From Adiantum capillus-veneris (lineage: Eukaryota > Streptophyta > Polypodiopsida > Polypodiales > Pteridaceae): DNA of 64,000 bases. A model generated the notes under the pieces. It ran no database searches and had not been told where the DNA came from. It was given only the letters and a program-made list of their open reading frames with translations. This document shows, piece by piece, positions 34,012 to 45,542 of this stretch; position 1 is the first letter of the stretch; each line of letters begins with the position of its first letter. Position numbers and translations under genes: made by a program. The stretch spans positions 97,849,087 through 97,913,086 of the forward strand of contig CM043966.1 of NCBI GenBank assembly GCA_014529385.2, read 5' to 3'.

Positions 34012-34667
34012 ATGTTGCCAAATTGATGGATTTCATGTCTTCAGAAGTTAGAACCACCATCATGTCCAAACTATATAAAGACCCCGAGCTAGTCTCAGCT
34101 CTTTGAGCCTTCCTCAATGGAGAATTACAGGCCGGATTACCACAGTTTGCACATATGAACAAACCTGACTCGGTAATGAATGATGAGGAACATTTAGCAC
34201 CACCAGCTGACCTAGCGGGACATGAATCTGTAATTGAAGTACCCGTTAATAAGTTGGGGCAATACTTTGAAGGTGATGAATCTAATGCTACTCTACCAAT
34301 CACTACTAAAGGATTAACTGTAAAGGGGGTCCTTGACGGTGGTGCGGGAGTCAACATGGTGACAAAGAGTTGTTGGGAGTCTATGGGGCGACCTCACCTT
34401 GAAGCCACAAGCGTAGTGGTAAAAATGGCTAATGGATCTATTGTTACGCCTAATGGAATGCTAAAGGATCTCAGGATCAAGGTCTTGGGACACAAGGTAA
34501 GGCAGACTTTCATTGTTATGGATTTTTCCAAACATCCTATGTCATTTGAGATGATCTTAGGGCGTCCATTCATGAGGGAAGCAAAAATGGTGCATGACTG
34601 GTCCAAAAACCACGTCTACTTGCAGTTCCAAGACTCTGTCATTCGAGTTGATCTTTTAAGTGGTTGA
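34012..34667 (+). pseudogene. Gypsy aspartic protease region
   Basis: A pepsin-like retroelement protease that would cleave the polyprotein. The frame includes VKGVLDGGAGVNMVT, the active-site strand (more usually DGGA/S or DTGA), and later MILGRPFM, the second conserved protease motif. Upstream, AKLMDFMSSEVRTTIM leads into the same frame, but a TGA at 34104-34106 interrupts it, so translation would have to start at the ATG at 34155 or read through. It lies in a third frame relative to gag and spacer. The catalytic Asp is kept. Downstream of the stop no reverse transcriptase follows. Confidence 0.75.
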
Positions 34668-35630
34668 ATGCATCCTCTAGGAAATAAATTCATCATTGAT
34701 AATCGAATAGACACAATAATTCACTCAGCTCCATTACAATATTGTTACACGTGTAACGAAGACACGGATATTGGGGAGAACTCTCCTTATATGGATATCC
34801 TACTTGATGACTGAGTCGGACAATGTGGATTGGGTCCACCTAGCAGCAACCATAGACACTTGGGAAAATAGGGGGACGACCTGGGTAACACCTGAGGGGG
34901 ATGAAATGCCTGTACCCTTAAATATGCTACAAGCAATGCATATAGCTTCTGACAAGACTCATCCTAATGTAAAGAAGAAAACATACAAGTGGGTCCCTAA
35001 AGCTTCTTTAGTGACCATAGCTAGTGCTAAAAAATAGAAGCCTTGTAAGAAACGTACCACTCGCTCCAAGAAAAGTAAGAAAATGTTGCGATGGATCCCT
35101 AAACGACTATTGGAAGCCCAAGGCTACTACCAAGGAAATGATCAAATCTGGGTGCCAAAACGTAGATTGTGCTCTTACCTATCACCTGACCCATGTGAGC
35201 CCAATCCCGTAGCTCCAAAACGAATCAATGATCGTGGAAAGAAAAAATCACAGAATGCTACACACCCGCTCTAGAGCTAGTTTGGGTACCAAAGAAAGAA
35301 CGATTTGTTCCACCTAGCTCAGGAAGGGGGGAGTCCCATGAAGCTTCTAGCTCCTCATGTAATGCATCCGTAGAGGTAAAAGCTTCTCCACAGCCTCCAC
35401 CTACAATAGTGGACCTCCATAAAGCTACAAAGGAATCCACACCTCCCAGTGTTCAAGAATCACCTGATGAACTACTTCAAGTTCGATCTCGGGAGAGTAC
35501 CTTACCACCCTTGCAACTCGACGAGGCGCCTAAGGTAATAGAAAACTACTGGCAAAAATCTCCACCTATTACCAACTGGAACAATTGGTTTCAAAAGGTG
35601 ACAAGCTCATTTCAAACGGTATGATCTACC
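34668..35630 (+). pseudogene. Broken unidentified frames after protease
   Basis: Plus-strand frames at 34771-35037, 35083-35274 and 35409-35624 together read as a lysine- and proline-rich protein with repeated W.P(K/R) words (YKWVPKAS, LRWIPKRLL, IWVPKRRLC). They are separated by stops and shifts. The repeated motif suggests one ancestral frame. No known pol domain is recognised. Confidence 0.45.
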
Positions 35631-37266
35631 CAAGGAAGGGGGGAGTGTTTGCTGACAGTCATCATTCATTTGTTTCCCTCTCAACCTTTTTCCCTGACCT
35701 CTCAATCACCAATCTTAGGGAATGTACATATAAAGCTTTATAGTCGCAAAAAACAAAAAAATAAAGAGCAAGAGCAATTAGCAAACGAGTATGCGCAATA
35801 AAAGTCAAAACATTGACCCAGACCTACACATTTACATCCGGTACACTGAAACAGAAACCTATGTCATGAAACACCTTTGATCCTCATCACTTGAGTGATA
35901 GAGGGTAGGTAAGATTAGTACGATAGGAGTGTTTCTGTTTTAGAGTTGAGTGATTAGCAAAGTTCTCTTTTCCCACTGATGCGTCTCCTAGAGGTATTGT
36001 TTGTGTTTCATCGTGTGTACAGGAACGTGTTGCTGTGGTTAGGATTTGGACCTTCATGGAATCTTTCTCTCGTTCACACTTCAGATCAAGCGCGACCATC
36101 AACACAAACAGGTGTTTCTTATCCATTAGCATTGCCCCTTATCTTTTTGCATCTATGTTTGTCTGCTTTGATTGTGATTGGTAACATAATATTCAATGCA
36201 TTTTCTTAGTACTAAACATTTAATTCAATGTAATTTTTTGTCATAATCACTTGTCTAGGTTTAAAAATCAAGCAAGTTCGACTAAGCTAGTTTGACCAAG
36301 TTAGGTGTTAGAGATCTTCTCTTAATACCATGGGGAATGCCTTCCTAATAATCAATGGTTACTTAGGTTCTTAATCCGATCTAGGCAGCATTGTGTGAAA
36401 TGTACTAGGGCTTTCTAGTGGGCTTGATCCTATTGACCTTTAGCTTAAGTATTATAAAGGGAGTTTACTAGTGTGATGAGCCTGGGAAGGTGTATCTGTG
36501 TTATATGACCCCCCAAAGTTACAAAATTAAAATGATGAAAATGAACAAACAAAAAATCAAAGTGCCACATTGTAAAATCTTAAGCTGGAAGAGAAATCTC
36601 AGCTTGATTGGGTACTTCACTCACATGTATTGCCTATGGTACTAGAGCCCTAGAGGTTCCCAGTATGGGCGCTTTTTCTTGAAAAGCAAAAAACCCAAGG
36701 CATACAAAATAAGCACACACATCAAAATTGAATCACTGTGAAAAGAATTTGGGGGGTCAAAGAAAAAGTAATCAATCAGGCGATGATTTCATGCGAAATT
36801 CCTTTTATGGTAGCTTAACTACAAGGTCTTCTAGATATAGCCTCTAGTCAGCCCTCGAACATGAATACTTGGCTCTCGCGATTAAACAACTTAATTGACC
36901 ACAGAAAATTAAGAAACTTATCCATGGTATTAATATTCGATCTCTAGTGCCTTTCGACCGTCAAATTAGCGACCCCAGACTTGTTTAAGTTTTTATCTTT
37001 ACATCTGTTTATGCATTTGATTACATTGCAATTTAATGTTCATTGCTGACAAATTGTTTGAAATTCTTTAACCAATCAATTTGTCTATCTAAAACTGCAT
37101 ATGCTTTTTAATCACTTATGAGAATGCAATTACTGTGCCAATGTTGTTTGATTTTGCAGTGACTAAAGAAGGCTAAGGACATTCATCTCAAATGCTCTTC
37201 CACCTCGACGAACGAGCTTCAACTCAATAGCTTCCGAGGACGGAATCTACATCAGGAAGGGGGGCA
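35631..37266 (+). other. Non-coding 3' part of gypsy element with polypurine tracts
   Basis: No domain found on either strand. AGGAAGGGGGG occurs three times: near 35320, at 35631, and at 37254 immediately before the 3' LTR, where it is the working polypurine tract position. The earlier copies could be extra tracts. Confidence 0.6.
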
Positions 37267-37577
37267 TGTTAACCCTCACGGCTCACGGACACCCCATCAC
37301 CTATGACGGACGTGTATTATGTATTTGGTAGAGTCAGGTACTGGGCTTGTCGGACCAATAGGAAAAGGGTAAGAGTGATCGCCGATGAGAGGCGCACTCT
37401 AACTGGGACATTCAAGGGATTAGTTGGCTAAGCATGGGCGCCCAAGTGTGTATGGGGTGAGCTCATATAAAAGTCAACTAAACTTAAAATTCACTCATTC
37501 TCTCATTTGTGCAATAGAAGAGTGCTCTTGCTCCATCTCCATCTCCATCTTCTTCTTCTTCACCTCCTTGTGTGTGT

Positions 37578-37668
<91 letters not shown>

Positions 37669-37915
37669 GAAGTGTGTGTGCGATCGAGCATTACGAAGGC
37701 ACGACGGCGGTGAAGCGGTTGAGCGTGACACGACTGCAGCTTCTTCTTCATCGCGGCGAGGAATCCTCCACGGCAGGAGCATAGAGCGGTGAGTGACACA
37801 CCATTGCCCTCTTTTGAGCTTACTAGTTAAGCTAGTTGTGTGCTTGGAGCCGTCTATGGCTCGCACACAGTGTTAGGCAAGGCCCTTGCTTTGACAGTGC
37901 GGCAAGGAGCGCACA
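37267..37915 (+). repeat. 3' LTR of gypsy element
   Basis: 649 bp. Same ends as the 5' LTR, with a longer GT array followed by a GA array (37567-37662). Preceded by the polypurine tract CAGGAAGGGGGGCA and followed by the target duplication GCTGT. Confidence 0.92.
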
Positions 37916-37920
37916 GCTGT

Positions 37921-38931
37921 AGGACACAAAAAATCGATCAAGAATCACGGTATTTATGTGTGTTTGGTGAGCTAGGATCAACATTGGGTTGCTTGTTGTG
38001 AGAAAGGATGAAAGAAAAGACACAATGCAATGTTTCCAAGCACAAATGGTGCTTTGAAACTTAATTTTCTTTAATTACTATCAATTTAAATGTTTGAGTA
38101 CAAAACTAACTACAACCAAAGTCAAGGAATTTGTTGAATTTTGCTTAGTTGAGAGTGGAAGCGAGAGGAGTGAAACTCTGGATAAAAGAGCACGAGTGGA
38201 AGCGAACTCTTTCCTATCTCGCCTTGCTCTTACTTTATTGCGAGAACTACACATCTCCTTTCACGTTCCCTTGATCGTCCATGTTAATGCTTCTCTTCAC
38301 TATTGAAAGATCCCTTGTGAACTCCTCTTCTACTAGCTGATTGTCCCCTATCAATAAGAACCCTCAGATGTTTCAAGTGTTGCTCATAGAGTCGAGATTT
38401 TGTGTGAGAATGAACTCTTCTTATCTTTGAAGAGAGAAAATAAACAAGCTTGTTTTTATGATAAGCTTCAAAACACTGCCTCTGCACGATGCTTGGACGC
38501 AAGTCCTCCCTCAAAGTTCTTTCCCAAAAGTGGCTCCTATATCTTTTGCTTCAATGTCATCAACATGGTCAAATTTTCAACCTTTTTCTCCCACCAACTG
38601 AAAGCACACGGCATTTTCAAACGTTGGTTCAACAAAGGTTGGGAATGTTGTTGACATCATTGCCAAAGGGGAGGGGGGTTTGTCGCTGTAAAGGGACTGC
38701 TAGAGATAGCGTTTTAAAGTGTTGGACGGTTAACCTTCACCTTGTTGATGTTGCCTATGTGTCCGTGCGTTGACGTTGTCGGATTATGTAATGGAAATGG
38801 CCTATTAATTTTGAGAGTAGAGGAAATTAGAGAAAGTACTTTTGTGAAATTACTTTGTGAGCATACAGGGTGAACTTAATTGATGGTAGCAACATAAACA
38901 TAGTATTTAGTTAACTTGGCATGTCATAAAA
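37921..38931. other. No recognised gene
   Basis: About 1 kb with short frames on both strands and no domain. It is the right flank of the gypsy insertion; its first bases (AGGACACAAAA) continue the local repeat seen left of the insertion. Confidence 0.4.
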
Positions 38932-39520
38932 TCTAATATCTAACCAACCCAAATGATTTTCTCATATTAAATTGATCACTTAATGTGGGAGAATAAATGG
39001 GAACAAGTGTTAAGATATAGATATGTGCTTATAGATCTATCTCAACACGGGGCCAATAGTAAAGCGGCCCAAATGGGAGATGGTCTATCAAGAGCAAGGC
39101 TAACCAATGGAGCATAAGATCTTAGGGTTAGCTTCATTGAAGACCTCCAATAATGTGTGTAAAAGTCCTTTGACCTTAGGTAAGCTAGGGCTGAGCTTGA
39201 GGTGGGAACCCGGCCCAAGCTCAAGGTGCTTGTCGTGCTTGAGGTGCTTGTCCTGCTTGAGGTGCTTGTCATGCTTGAGGTGCTTGATTAAGATGCTTGA
39301 GGTGCTTGACTGGCTCCATGCTTGAGGTGCTTGACTTGGTGCATGATTAAGGTGCTTGAGGTGCCTTGAGAAGCTTGCCTAAGATGCTTGTGGGAACACC
39401 CCCTACTTCAAGTGCTTAGTCATGCTTGATGACTAAGGGGCTTGCTCATCCAAAGTCAAAAATATCCCTACAAGGAGGGGGGCGAGCCTACAAGGGGGGG
39501 GGGGGGGGGGATGAGAGAGA

Positions 39521-39592
<72 letters not shown>

Positions 39593-39733
39593 GGGAAGCC
39601 CCAGCTTGAAGAGGCAGCAAGGACACTTGTCAAGTTCCTCCCCATGTTGTCCTCATGGTGTGCCTGAAGCCTATTGGTTGGCCACCCAAGGGGTCCAATG
39701 ATAATTTAGGATATTTAATTAATTGATTTTGCA
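38932..39733. repeat. Dispersed repeat R1, copy 2, with minisatellite
   Basis: Starts TGTCATAAAATCTAATATC and ends ATTTTGCA, matching 24965-25643. It has gained a tandem expansion of GAGGTGCTTG(T/A)C(G/C/A)TGCTT (39224-39370, 18-bp steps) and a poly-G/CA block (39493-39591). A third, very diverged tail continues to about 39900. Confidence 0.8.
39493..39591. repeat. Poly-G and CA microsatellite
   Basis: A run of about 18 G followed by GAGAGAATA and a CA array of about 66 bp. Confidence 0.95.
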
Positions 39734-39999
39734 TTTATCAAGTCCTCTCTCTCAAAGGGGAAAGGGGGACACTTGTCCCAAGGCTACCCATGTTGCTTGT
39801 AATGGCTCCTGCTTGTGATTGGCTAGGCCTGGAGGGGTCCAATGAGCTTCAAGCATGAGCTACAAGGGGGGGGTCGACCCAAGCAAGCTAGGGGGGTGCT
39901 TAGGGGGTATACTCACCCACACACACTCACAAACACTCTCATTGTGTACTATGAAAAGTGCAAGAACTCCCTCTCCTTCTCCAAGCAAGTAGAGGTTGA

Positions 40000-41101
40000 G
40001 AGCCTACACCAACACTCTTGGCTATGGAGTGCAAATCCATCCAAGAGCCATGCTTCAATGCTTGAGCTTGCTATCTATTTCTTCTTCATTACTATGCTAT
40101 TATGTATGCTAGCACAAGAGTTATGATAAGTGAGGAACTAGCTCTTTCTCGTATGAAATGTTTCTTCTTCCTCTTCCCTACCCTCATTCCCTGCTAGCTC
40201 TCTCCACCTTCGAAGGTGTTTGAGGTCTTGGGACTGAGGCTTGGTATAGTTAAAGCTTTCTTCAAGTTTAGGTTATGCTATGATGGTGATGCATGAAGCT
40301 TTCCATCTTCATTGCTTCACCTAGGTCACAAGGAACACAAAGAATGTATTGTAACAAGTCTCTCTTTATGGGAGAAATCATAATACAAATGCCTATTGGA
40401 GGGGGGACCGGCTCCACATAAATCCGGTCCTCAACTGTTGTCATGTTCTCTAAATTCTCTCTCTTGCAAAAGTATTGTCCATGCCAAGTTAACTAATTGC
40501 TATAATTATGTTGCTATCTTCAATTATGTCTACCCGCTATGCTCACAAAATCATTTCTTGAAAGTACTCTCATTAAATTCCGCTACTCTCAAATTGAATA
40601 GGCAAATTCCATTACATGGCATGAACAATACTTTTGCAAGAGAGAGTGTTTAGAGAACATGGCAACAATTGAGGACCGGATTTATGTGGACCCAGTCCCC
40701 CCTCCAATAGGCATTTGTATTATAGGTTCTCCCATTAAGAGAGACTTGATACAATACGATCTTTGTGTTCCTTGTGACCTAGGTGATGCAATGAAGATGG
40801 AAAGCTTTATGCATCATGAGCATAACATAAACTTTGTAGAAAGCATTAACTATCCCAAGCCTCAGTCCCAAGGCCTCAAACACCTTCGAAGGTGGAGAGA
40901 GCTAGCAGGGAATGAGGATAGGGAAGACGAAGAAGAAAAATTTCATAGGAGAAAGAACTAGTTCCTCACTTATCATCACTCTTCTTGCTAGCATACATAA
41001 TAACATAGTAACGAAGATGGAGAAGATGGCAAGCTTACGCATTGAAGCATGGCTCTTGGTTGGATTTGCATTCCATAGCCAAGAGTGTTCGTGTAGCTCT
41101 T
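40000..41101. repeat. Large inverted repeat, arms about 0.49 kb
   Basis: Left arm 40000-40486 and right arm about 40614-41101 are reverse complements with scattered mismatches; a spacer of about 128 bp separates them. Matching landmarks: ACTCTTGGCTATGGA.TGCAAAT (left) against its complement at 41067-41088; CTCTCTCCACCTTCGAAGG (40199) against CCTTCGAAGGTGGAGAGAG (40883); CTCTCTTGCAAAAGTATTGT (40459) against its complement at 40624. The right arm runs into the start of copia reverse transcriptase, so the arms are probably pol sequence of a copia element in opposite orientations. Confidence 0.88.
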
Positions 41102-41106
41102 GCTAT

Positions 41107-42499
41107 AAGAAAGCCATGTTAATGGAAGACAAGGTGAAGTGGGAGAAAGTTATGCAATCACAATTGGACTCACTACATAAGAACCAAACTTGGAAGTTGA
41201 TTCATTTGCCTAAAGGTAAAAATGAACTATCATGCAAATGCGTGCACAAATTGAAGATCACACCTCATGATAATAAACCCAAGTACAAGGCACGGATCAT
41301 TTGCCTAAAGGTAAAAATGAACTATCATGCAAATGCGCGCACAAATTGAAGATCACACCTCATGATAATAAACCCAAGTACAAGTGCTTATTGCTAAAGA
41401 ATTGAAGCAATACGAGGGTATTGACTTTGATGAGATCTTTTCTCCGGTTGTCAAGATGACTACTATGCAGTGTGTGCTCTTTTTAGTTGCTAAAGAGAAC
41501 ATGAAATTTGACCAAATGGATGTCAAGACAATCTTCTTGCATGGTGATCTTCAAGAAGGAGTTTATATGTAGCAACCAAAAGGTTCTATTGAGAAGAGAA
41601 AAGGAGACTTGGTGTGTCAGTTAGAGAAGACCCTCTATGGTCTAAAACCGTCATCAAGGAAGCGATATTGTAAATTGTACTCATTTATGCTCCCTCAGGG
41701 CGCGGCTACAAACGGACATATGACCATTGCCTCTACAATAAGCAAGCAAAAGCTGGTAGTTTGATGATTTTGGTTCTTTATGTGTTAATTGTTGCTGGGA
41801 AAAGCAGTGAAGAGATTTCAACCTTGAATTCATAGTTATATGTGACATTTAAAATGAAATACATGGGTGAAGCAAGCCATATCCTTGGCATGCACATTAG
41901 GCGAGGCAAGTGCAAGAAGCTGGTCTTTTTGTCTGAGTCCGAGTACATTGATAAAGTGCTCAAGCGTATCAAGCATATCAATATGGAGAGGGGGAAGGCA
42001 TTGAGTACTCCATTGCTTCCATTTGTGAAACTTTGTAAAAAGGATTTCCCTAAGTCTAAAGAGGGAGAGGCTAAAATGGTCAACGTGCCTTATTCATCTA
42101 TAGTTGGGAGTTTGATGTCTGCTATGATTGCTACACGTCCTGACATTGCTTTTGCAGTGGAAGTAGCTAGCAAATCTATATGTCAAATCTAGGCAAGAAA
42201 CATTGGGAGGGAGTAAAAGGGGTTATGAGATATTTGAATGGTACAAAAGACATGTGCATATTCTTTGGAAGAAAGAAAGTGTAATGGGTTACATGGATGC
42301 AAATTATGTAGGAGACTTCGACAAGAGGAGGTCCACTTCATGCTATGCCTTTGAATTTAATGGAGGTATAGTTTCATGGCAATCTCGTTTGCAAGATTGC
42401 ATTACCTTGTCTACTTTAGAGATTGAATATGTTGCATCTTTGGAAGCTTGCAAGGAAGCTATATGGCTTGGTAGTGGGAGACTTGGGAATCAATGTTGA
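41107..42499 (+). pseudogene. Copia reverse transcriptase and RNase H (family E)
   Basis: Frames at 41107-41349, 41384-41572, 41842-42192 and 42203-42499 cover the enzyme. At 41763-41812 the frame reads ILVLYV directly followed by LIVAGKS, where related elements have LYVDDM before L.VAGKS. The catalytic Asp pair appears to have been lost by a short in-frame deletion. RNase H keeps YMDANYVGDFDKRRSTS and the LSTLEIEYVA motif. Stops separate the pieces, so no active enzyme is possible. Confidence 0.85.
41202..41391. repeat. 95-bp tandem duplication
   Basis: TCATTTGCCTAAAGGTAAAA at 41202 is repeated from 41297, ending at CCCAAGTACAAG in both. The second copy disrupts the reverse transcriptase frame. 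Confidence 0.95.
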
Positions 42500-42732
42500 G
42501 ATGCCTATGTTACATTGTGATAGCCAAAGTGCTAGCTTGAGGACAAGCAATTGCACCTTGACAAGGTTCACACCAGTGAGAATCCTATTGATCTTCTAAC
42601 AAGGGGATTACCTTCAGAGCGGCTTGCATATTATCGAGCACTCATGGGCATTGGGTAGATGATAATGATCATTGTCTAGCTGTATTGTATGTATATATAC
42701 ATTGTCACCCTAGCTTAAAGGCACATTTTCCT

Positions 42733-42959
42733 TGTTGGAATTAGGGTTGCAGAGAAACGCACACAGCTTGGAGAAGACGAAGGAATCTCAAGGCACACAA
42801 TAGAGAGTGTGTTACTTAGTGTGCAATGGAAAGATAGATAGCCTTAGAGTGATGGGCGTATATACAATGCACGGGGGAAAAAACCTCCTAAAGAGGGAAA
42901 AAATGCCCCGGTGGTCCTAGTGTGTTCATATACATCACTACCACATGTATATGGTAACA
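42733..42959 (-). repeat. 3' LTR of full-length family A copia
   Basis: 227 bp, very similar to 47555-47781. The inner edge is preceded on the minus strand by CTCCAGGGAGGATT. Confidence 0.93.
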
Positions 42960-43737
42960 AATCCTCCCTGGAGTGATGCAGTGAATGAGAGCTGGCACAT
43001 GAGTGAAGCGAAGTGCCATGCCCTAAGGACATGATCAGTCCATAAAGGGAGTAAGCCCAAAGCTTTGCGGAAAGCTTCAAGCTTCTCAGAAGACAATGCC
43101 TTTGTGAAAAGATCTGCAAGGCTGTCCTGTGTTGGCACATAAGCCAAGCTGATATCTCCTGCTGAGAGCCTCTCCCTGACATAGTGGTAATGCACTTCAA
43201 TGTGCTTTGTGCGAGCATGAAAAACTGGGTTCCTTGCAATTGTCAATGCGCTTTGACTGTCAGCGTAGATAGTGCTGGTAGTGTCCTGTCCAACACCCAA
43301 ATCAACCATAAGGCGTCTGAGCCATACATACTCAACCGTAGCTATGAAGACTGCCTTGTACTCAGCCTCACAACTCGAAGTGGCCACAGTAGGTTGCTTC
43401 TTGCTCAACCATGATATACATGAACTGCCAAGCATGAAACAAAAACCACTTGTCGACACTCGCGTGTCAAAACAACCAGCCTAATCTGAGTCCGAAAAAG
43501 CATGTAAGTCTGGCGGCAATGATCCCCCCTTGGGATAAAACAAGCCAAGATGTAAAGTGCCACTAAGGTAGCGGAAAATCCTCTTGACAGCCTACCAATG
43601 CTTAGACCCTGGGCTATGCATAAATCTGCTGACCTGTGAGACTGCAAACTGAATATTTGGCCTCGTGTTGCATACATAAATGAGGCAGCCAACAACAGTT
43701 TGGTAAAGAGTGACATCAGCAGGATCGCCAGCATCAT
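42938..43737 (-). pseudogene. Copia RNase H and reverse transcriptase end
   Basis: RNase H of the full-length family A element: [20 protein letters not shown], then [47 protein letters not shown] and [13 protein letters not shown] separate overlapping frame (43405-43737) carries the preceding connection. A stop (from CTAATC at 43482) and another near 43591 separate it from the reverse transcriptase. Confidence 0.88.
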
Positions 43738-44125
43738 GTAGACTCAACTTTAAACCTGTTTCCATGTGAGTGGAAATAGGTTTGCAATCCTCAAGTCCAA
43801 ACTTACATAGCAATGTCTCTATGTAACTTTTATGACACAAGGCAATACCACCATCACATTGCTTAAACTGTATACCCAAGTAATGATGCAACAACCCCAA
43901 ATCTTTCATCTTGAAAGTAGCATTCAAATCAGCCTTAAATTCAACAATATGTCTCTCATTTGGTCCAGTGATCAGCAAATCATCGACATAAAGAACCACA
44001 ATGAGAAGTACATCACCCTCACTCTTTACATACAATGTGGTTTGTGTTGGACTGTTACAAAAGCCTCGTTCAACCAAATGAGTGTCAGCTTTCTCATACC
44101 TAGCACAAGGAGATTGCTTCAACAT
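43592..44125 (-). pseudogene. Copia reverse transcriptase, second half
   Basis: Contains LYVDDLLITGPNE with the catalytic Asp pair intact, then FKMKDLGLLHHYLGIQFKQC and CLIYVCNTRPNIQFAVSQVS. It is separated from the first half by stops between 44126 and 44187, where the expected KALYGLKQSP motif has decayed (LYMLKQSPCARYEKAD). Confidence 0.88.
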
Positions 44126-44186
44126 ACAAAGCCTTCTTACATCTGCACACTTTGTCCTCTTGTCCTTTTATGACAAAACCACGAAG

Positions 44187-45542
44187 CTATGTTACATAAA
44201 CTTCCTCAAATATGTCACCATTCAAGAAAGCCGTAACAATGTGTGATTGATGTACATCCCAACCAAAATGAGCTGCCAATGCACATAGAAAATGCACAGT
44301 AGTCATACGACAAGTGGGAGCAAAAGTCTCTTCATAATCTATGCCTTTTTGCTGTGCATAACCCTTTGCAACAAGTCGAGCCTTATGGCGATCGATCTCA
44401 CCATCCGGCTTGCGTTTCAACTTGTAAACCCACTTCGTACCAATGGCCTTTTTTCCAGGAGGAAAATCACATAAAGTCCATGTGTCATTTTCTATAAGTG
44501 CATCATATTTTGATTGCATGGCAGCCATCCAATTTGTTGAATTATGTGCTTCATCAAAAGACAAAGGCTCTTCAACATCATGTAAGCTAGACACAGCCAA
44601 AGCATAACAATCTGATGCATAAGATGCATGGCGAGAGCCTGAACGAGTATGACTAGACAAAGGTGCATCCAATTTACTGTCACGCAAAGTGTGCACCAGC
44701 CATTTTGGCATACCTCTAGCCTGCTCATTTTCAGTCCTTTCCTCATCAAGTACATGATGTACATTTGCATCAGTAATAGGCTGATCTATAACATTTTCAG
44801 AAACCCCCATAGGCTGTACATTTGCCTCAATGGAACTTACATTTGTATTTCCACCACTGAGAAGAGGCAACAAAGTGTCATAAATGTCCTGTGAGCTTAC
44901 ATTACTGTCTCTAGAACATGACAGCAAGGGCTGAACAAAATCTTCCACAATCACGACATCTAGTGAAACCAAAATACGTTTTGTTTGCGGATGATACAAC
45001 CTGTAACCTTTGCTTTCAACACTATAACCAACAAAAATACATTTGACATCCTTATCATCCAATTTTTTGCGCTGTGTTTGTGGCACCAAAGCATATGCCA
45101 AACAGCCAAAAACACGCATGTGCTCAATAGAAGGCTTTCTATCATGCCATGCTTCATATGGAGTAATAGACTGCAAAGCTTTCGTAGGACACCTGTTAAA
45201 TACATAAGTGGCACACATGATGGCCTCAAGCCAAAAAGAATGCGGCAAAGCTTTACTTTTGACCATACATCGTGCCATTTTTGTAAGTGACCTGTTTTTC
45301 CTCTCAGCAACACCATTTTGCTGAGGTGTATAAGGCACTGTACATTGGTGTTTTATCCCGCGACTAGCCAAAAATGCATTAAATTCATGAGACATATACT
45401 CCCCCCCTCGATCGGAACGGAGGGTGCCCATAGTACATTTCGAGACATTTTCAGCCATAGCCAAAAATTGTTTGAAGCACATAAAAACTTCGGACTTTTG
45501 CTTTAAGCGGAAATACCCATGCATGCCTGGAGTAATCATCAA
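44187..45542 (-). pseudogene. Copia integrase core to reverse transcriptase start
   Basis: A 451-codon frame. It begins inside the integrase core with TLRSDRGGEYMSHEF (second acidic residue) and YTPQQNGVAERKNRSL (catalytic Glu), followed by YVFNRCPTKAL and VFGCLAYALVP. A variable linker leads to the reverse transcriptase N-terminus, KKAIGTKWVYKLKRKPDG, YEETFAPTCRMTT and HQSHIVTAFLNGD. The frame ends at a stop after EEVYVT. It is joined to the upstream integrase piece by a frameshift near 45510. Confidence 0.9.

Larger units (their letters stand above)
28533..37915 (+). mobile_element. Complete Ty3/gypsy-type LTR element, gag-rich, without recognisable pol core
   Basis: Two long LTRs (28533-29108 and 37267-37915), a tRNA-Asp-type primer site, a polypurine tract and a perfect 5-bp target duplication GCTGT (28528-28532 and 37916-37920) define a complete 9.4-kb insertion. 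The LTRs differ by few substitutions outside the microsatellite, so the insertion is young. The interior holds a 1-kb leader, a long intact gag, a broken protease region and about 2.5 kb with no reverse transcriptase, RNase H or integrase motif that I can find. It should depend on another element's enzymes. Confidence 0.9.
40950..42732 (+). mobile_element. Decayed plus-strand copia element (family E), interrupted by a family A insertion
   Basis: The pol remnant covers the reverse transcriptase N-terminus (KWEKVMQSQLDSLHKNQTW), the palm (IDFDEIFSPVVKMTT, FDQMDVKTIFLHGDLQEGVYM), connection and RNase H (STSCYAFEFNGGIVSWQSR). A 95-bp duplication and several stops break it. Its sequence stops at 42732, where the minus-strand family A element begins. 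It resumes at 47782 with a polypurine tract and LTR start, so the two parts are one element split by a later insertion. Confidence 0.85.
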
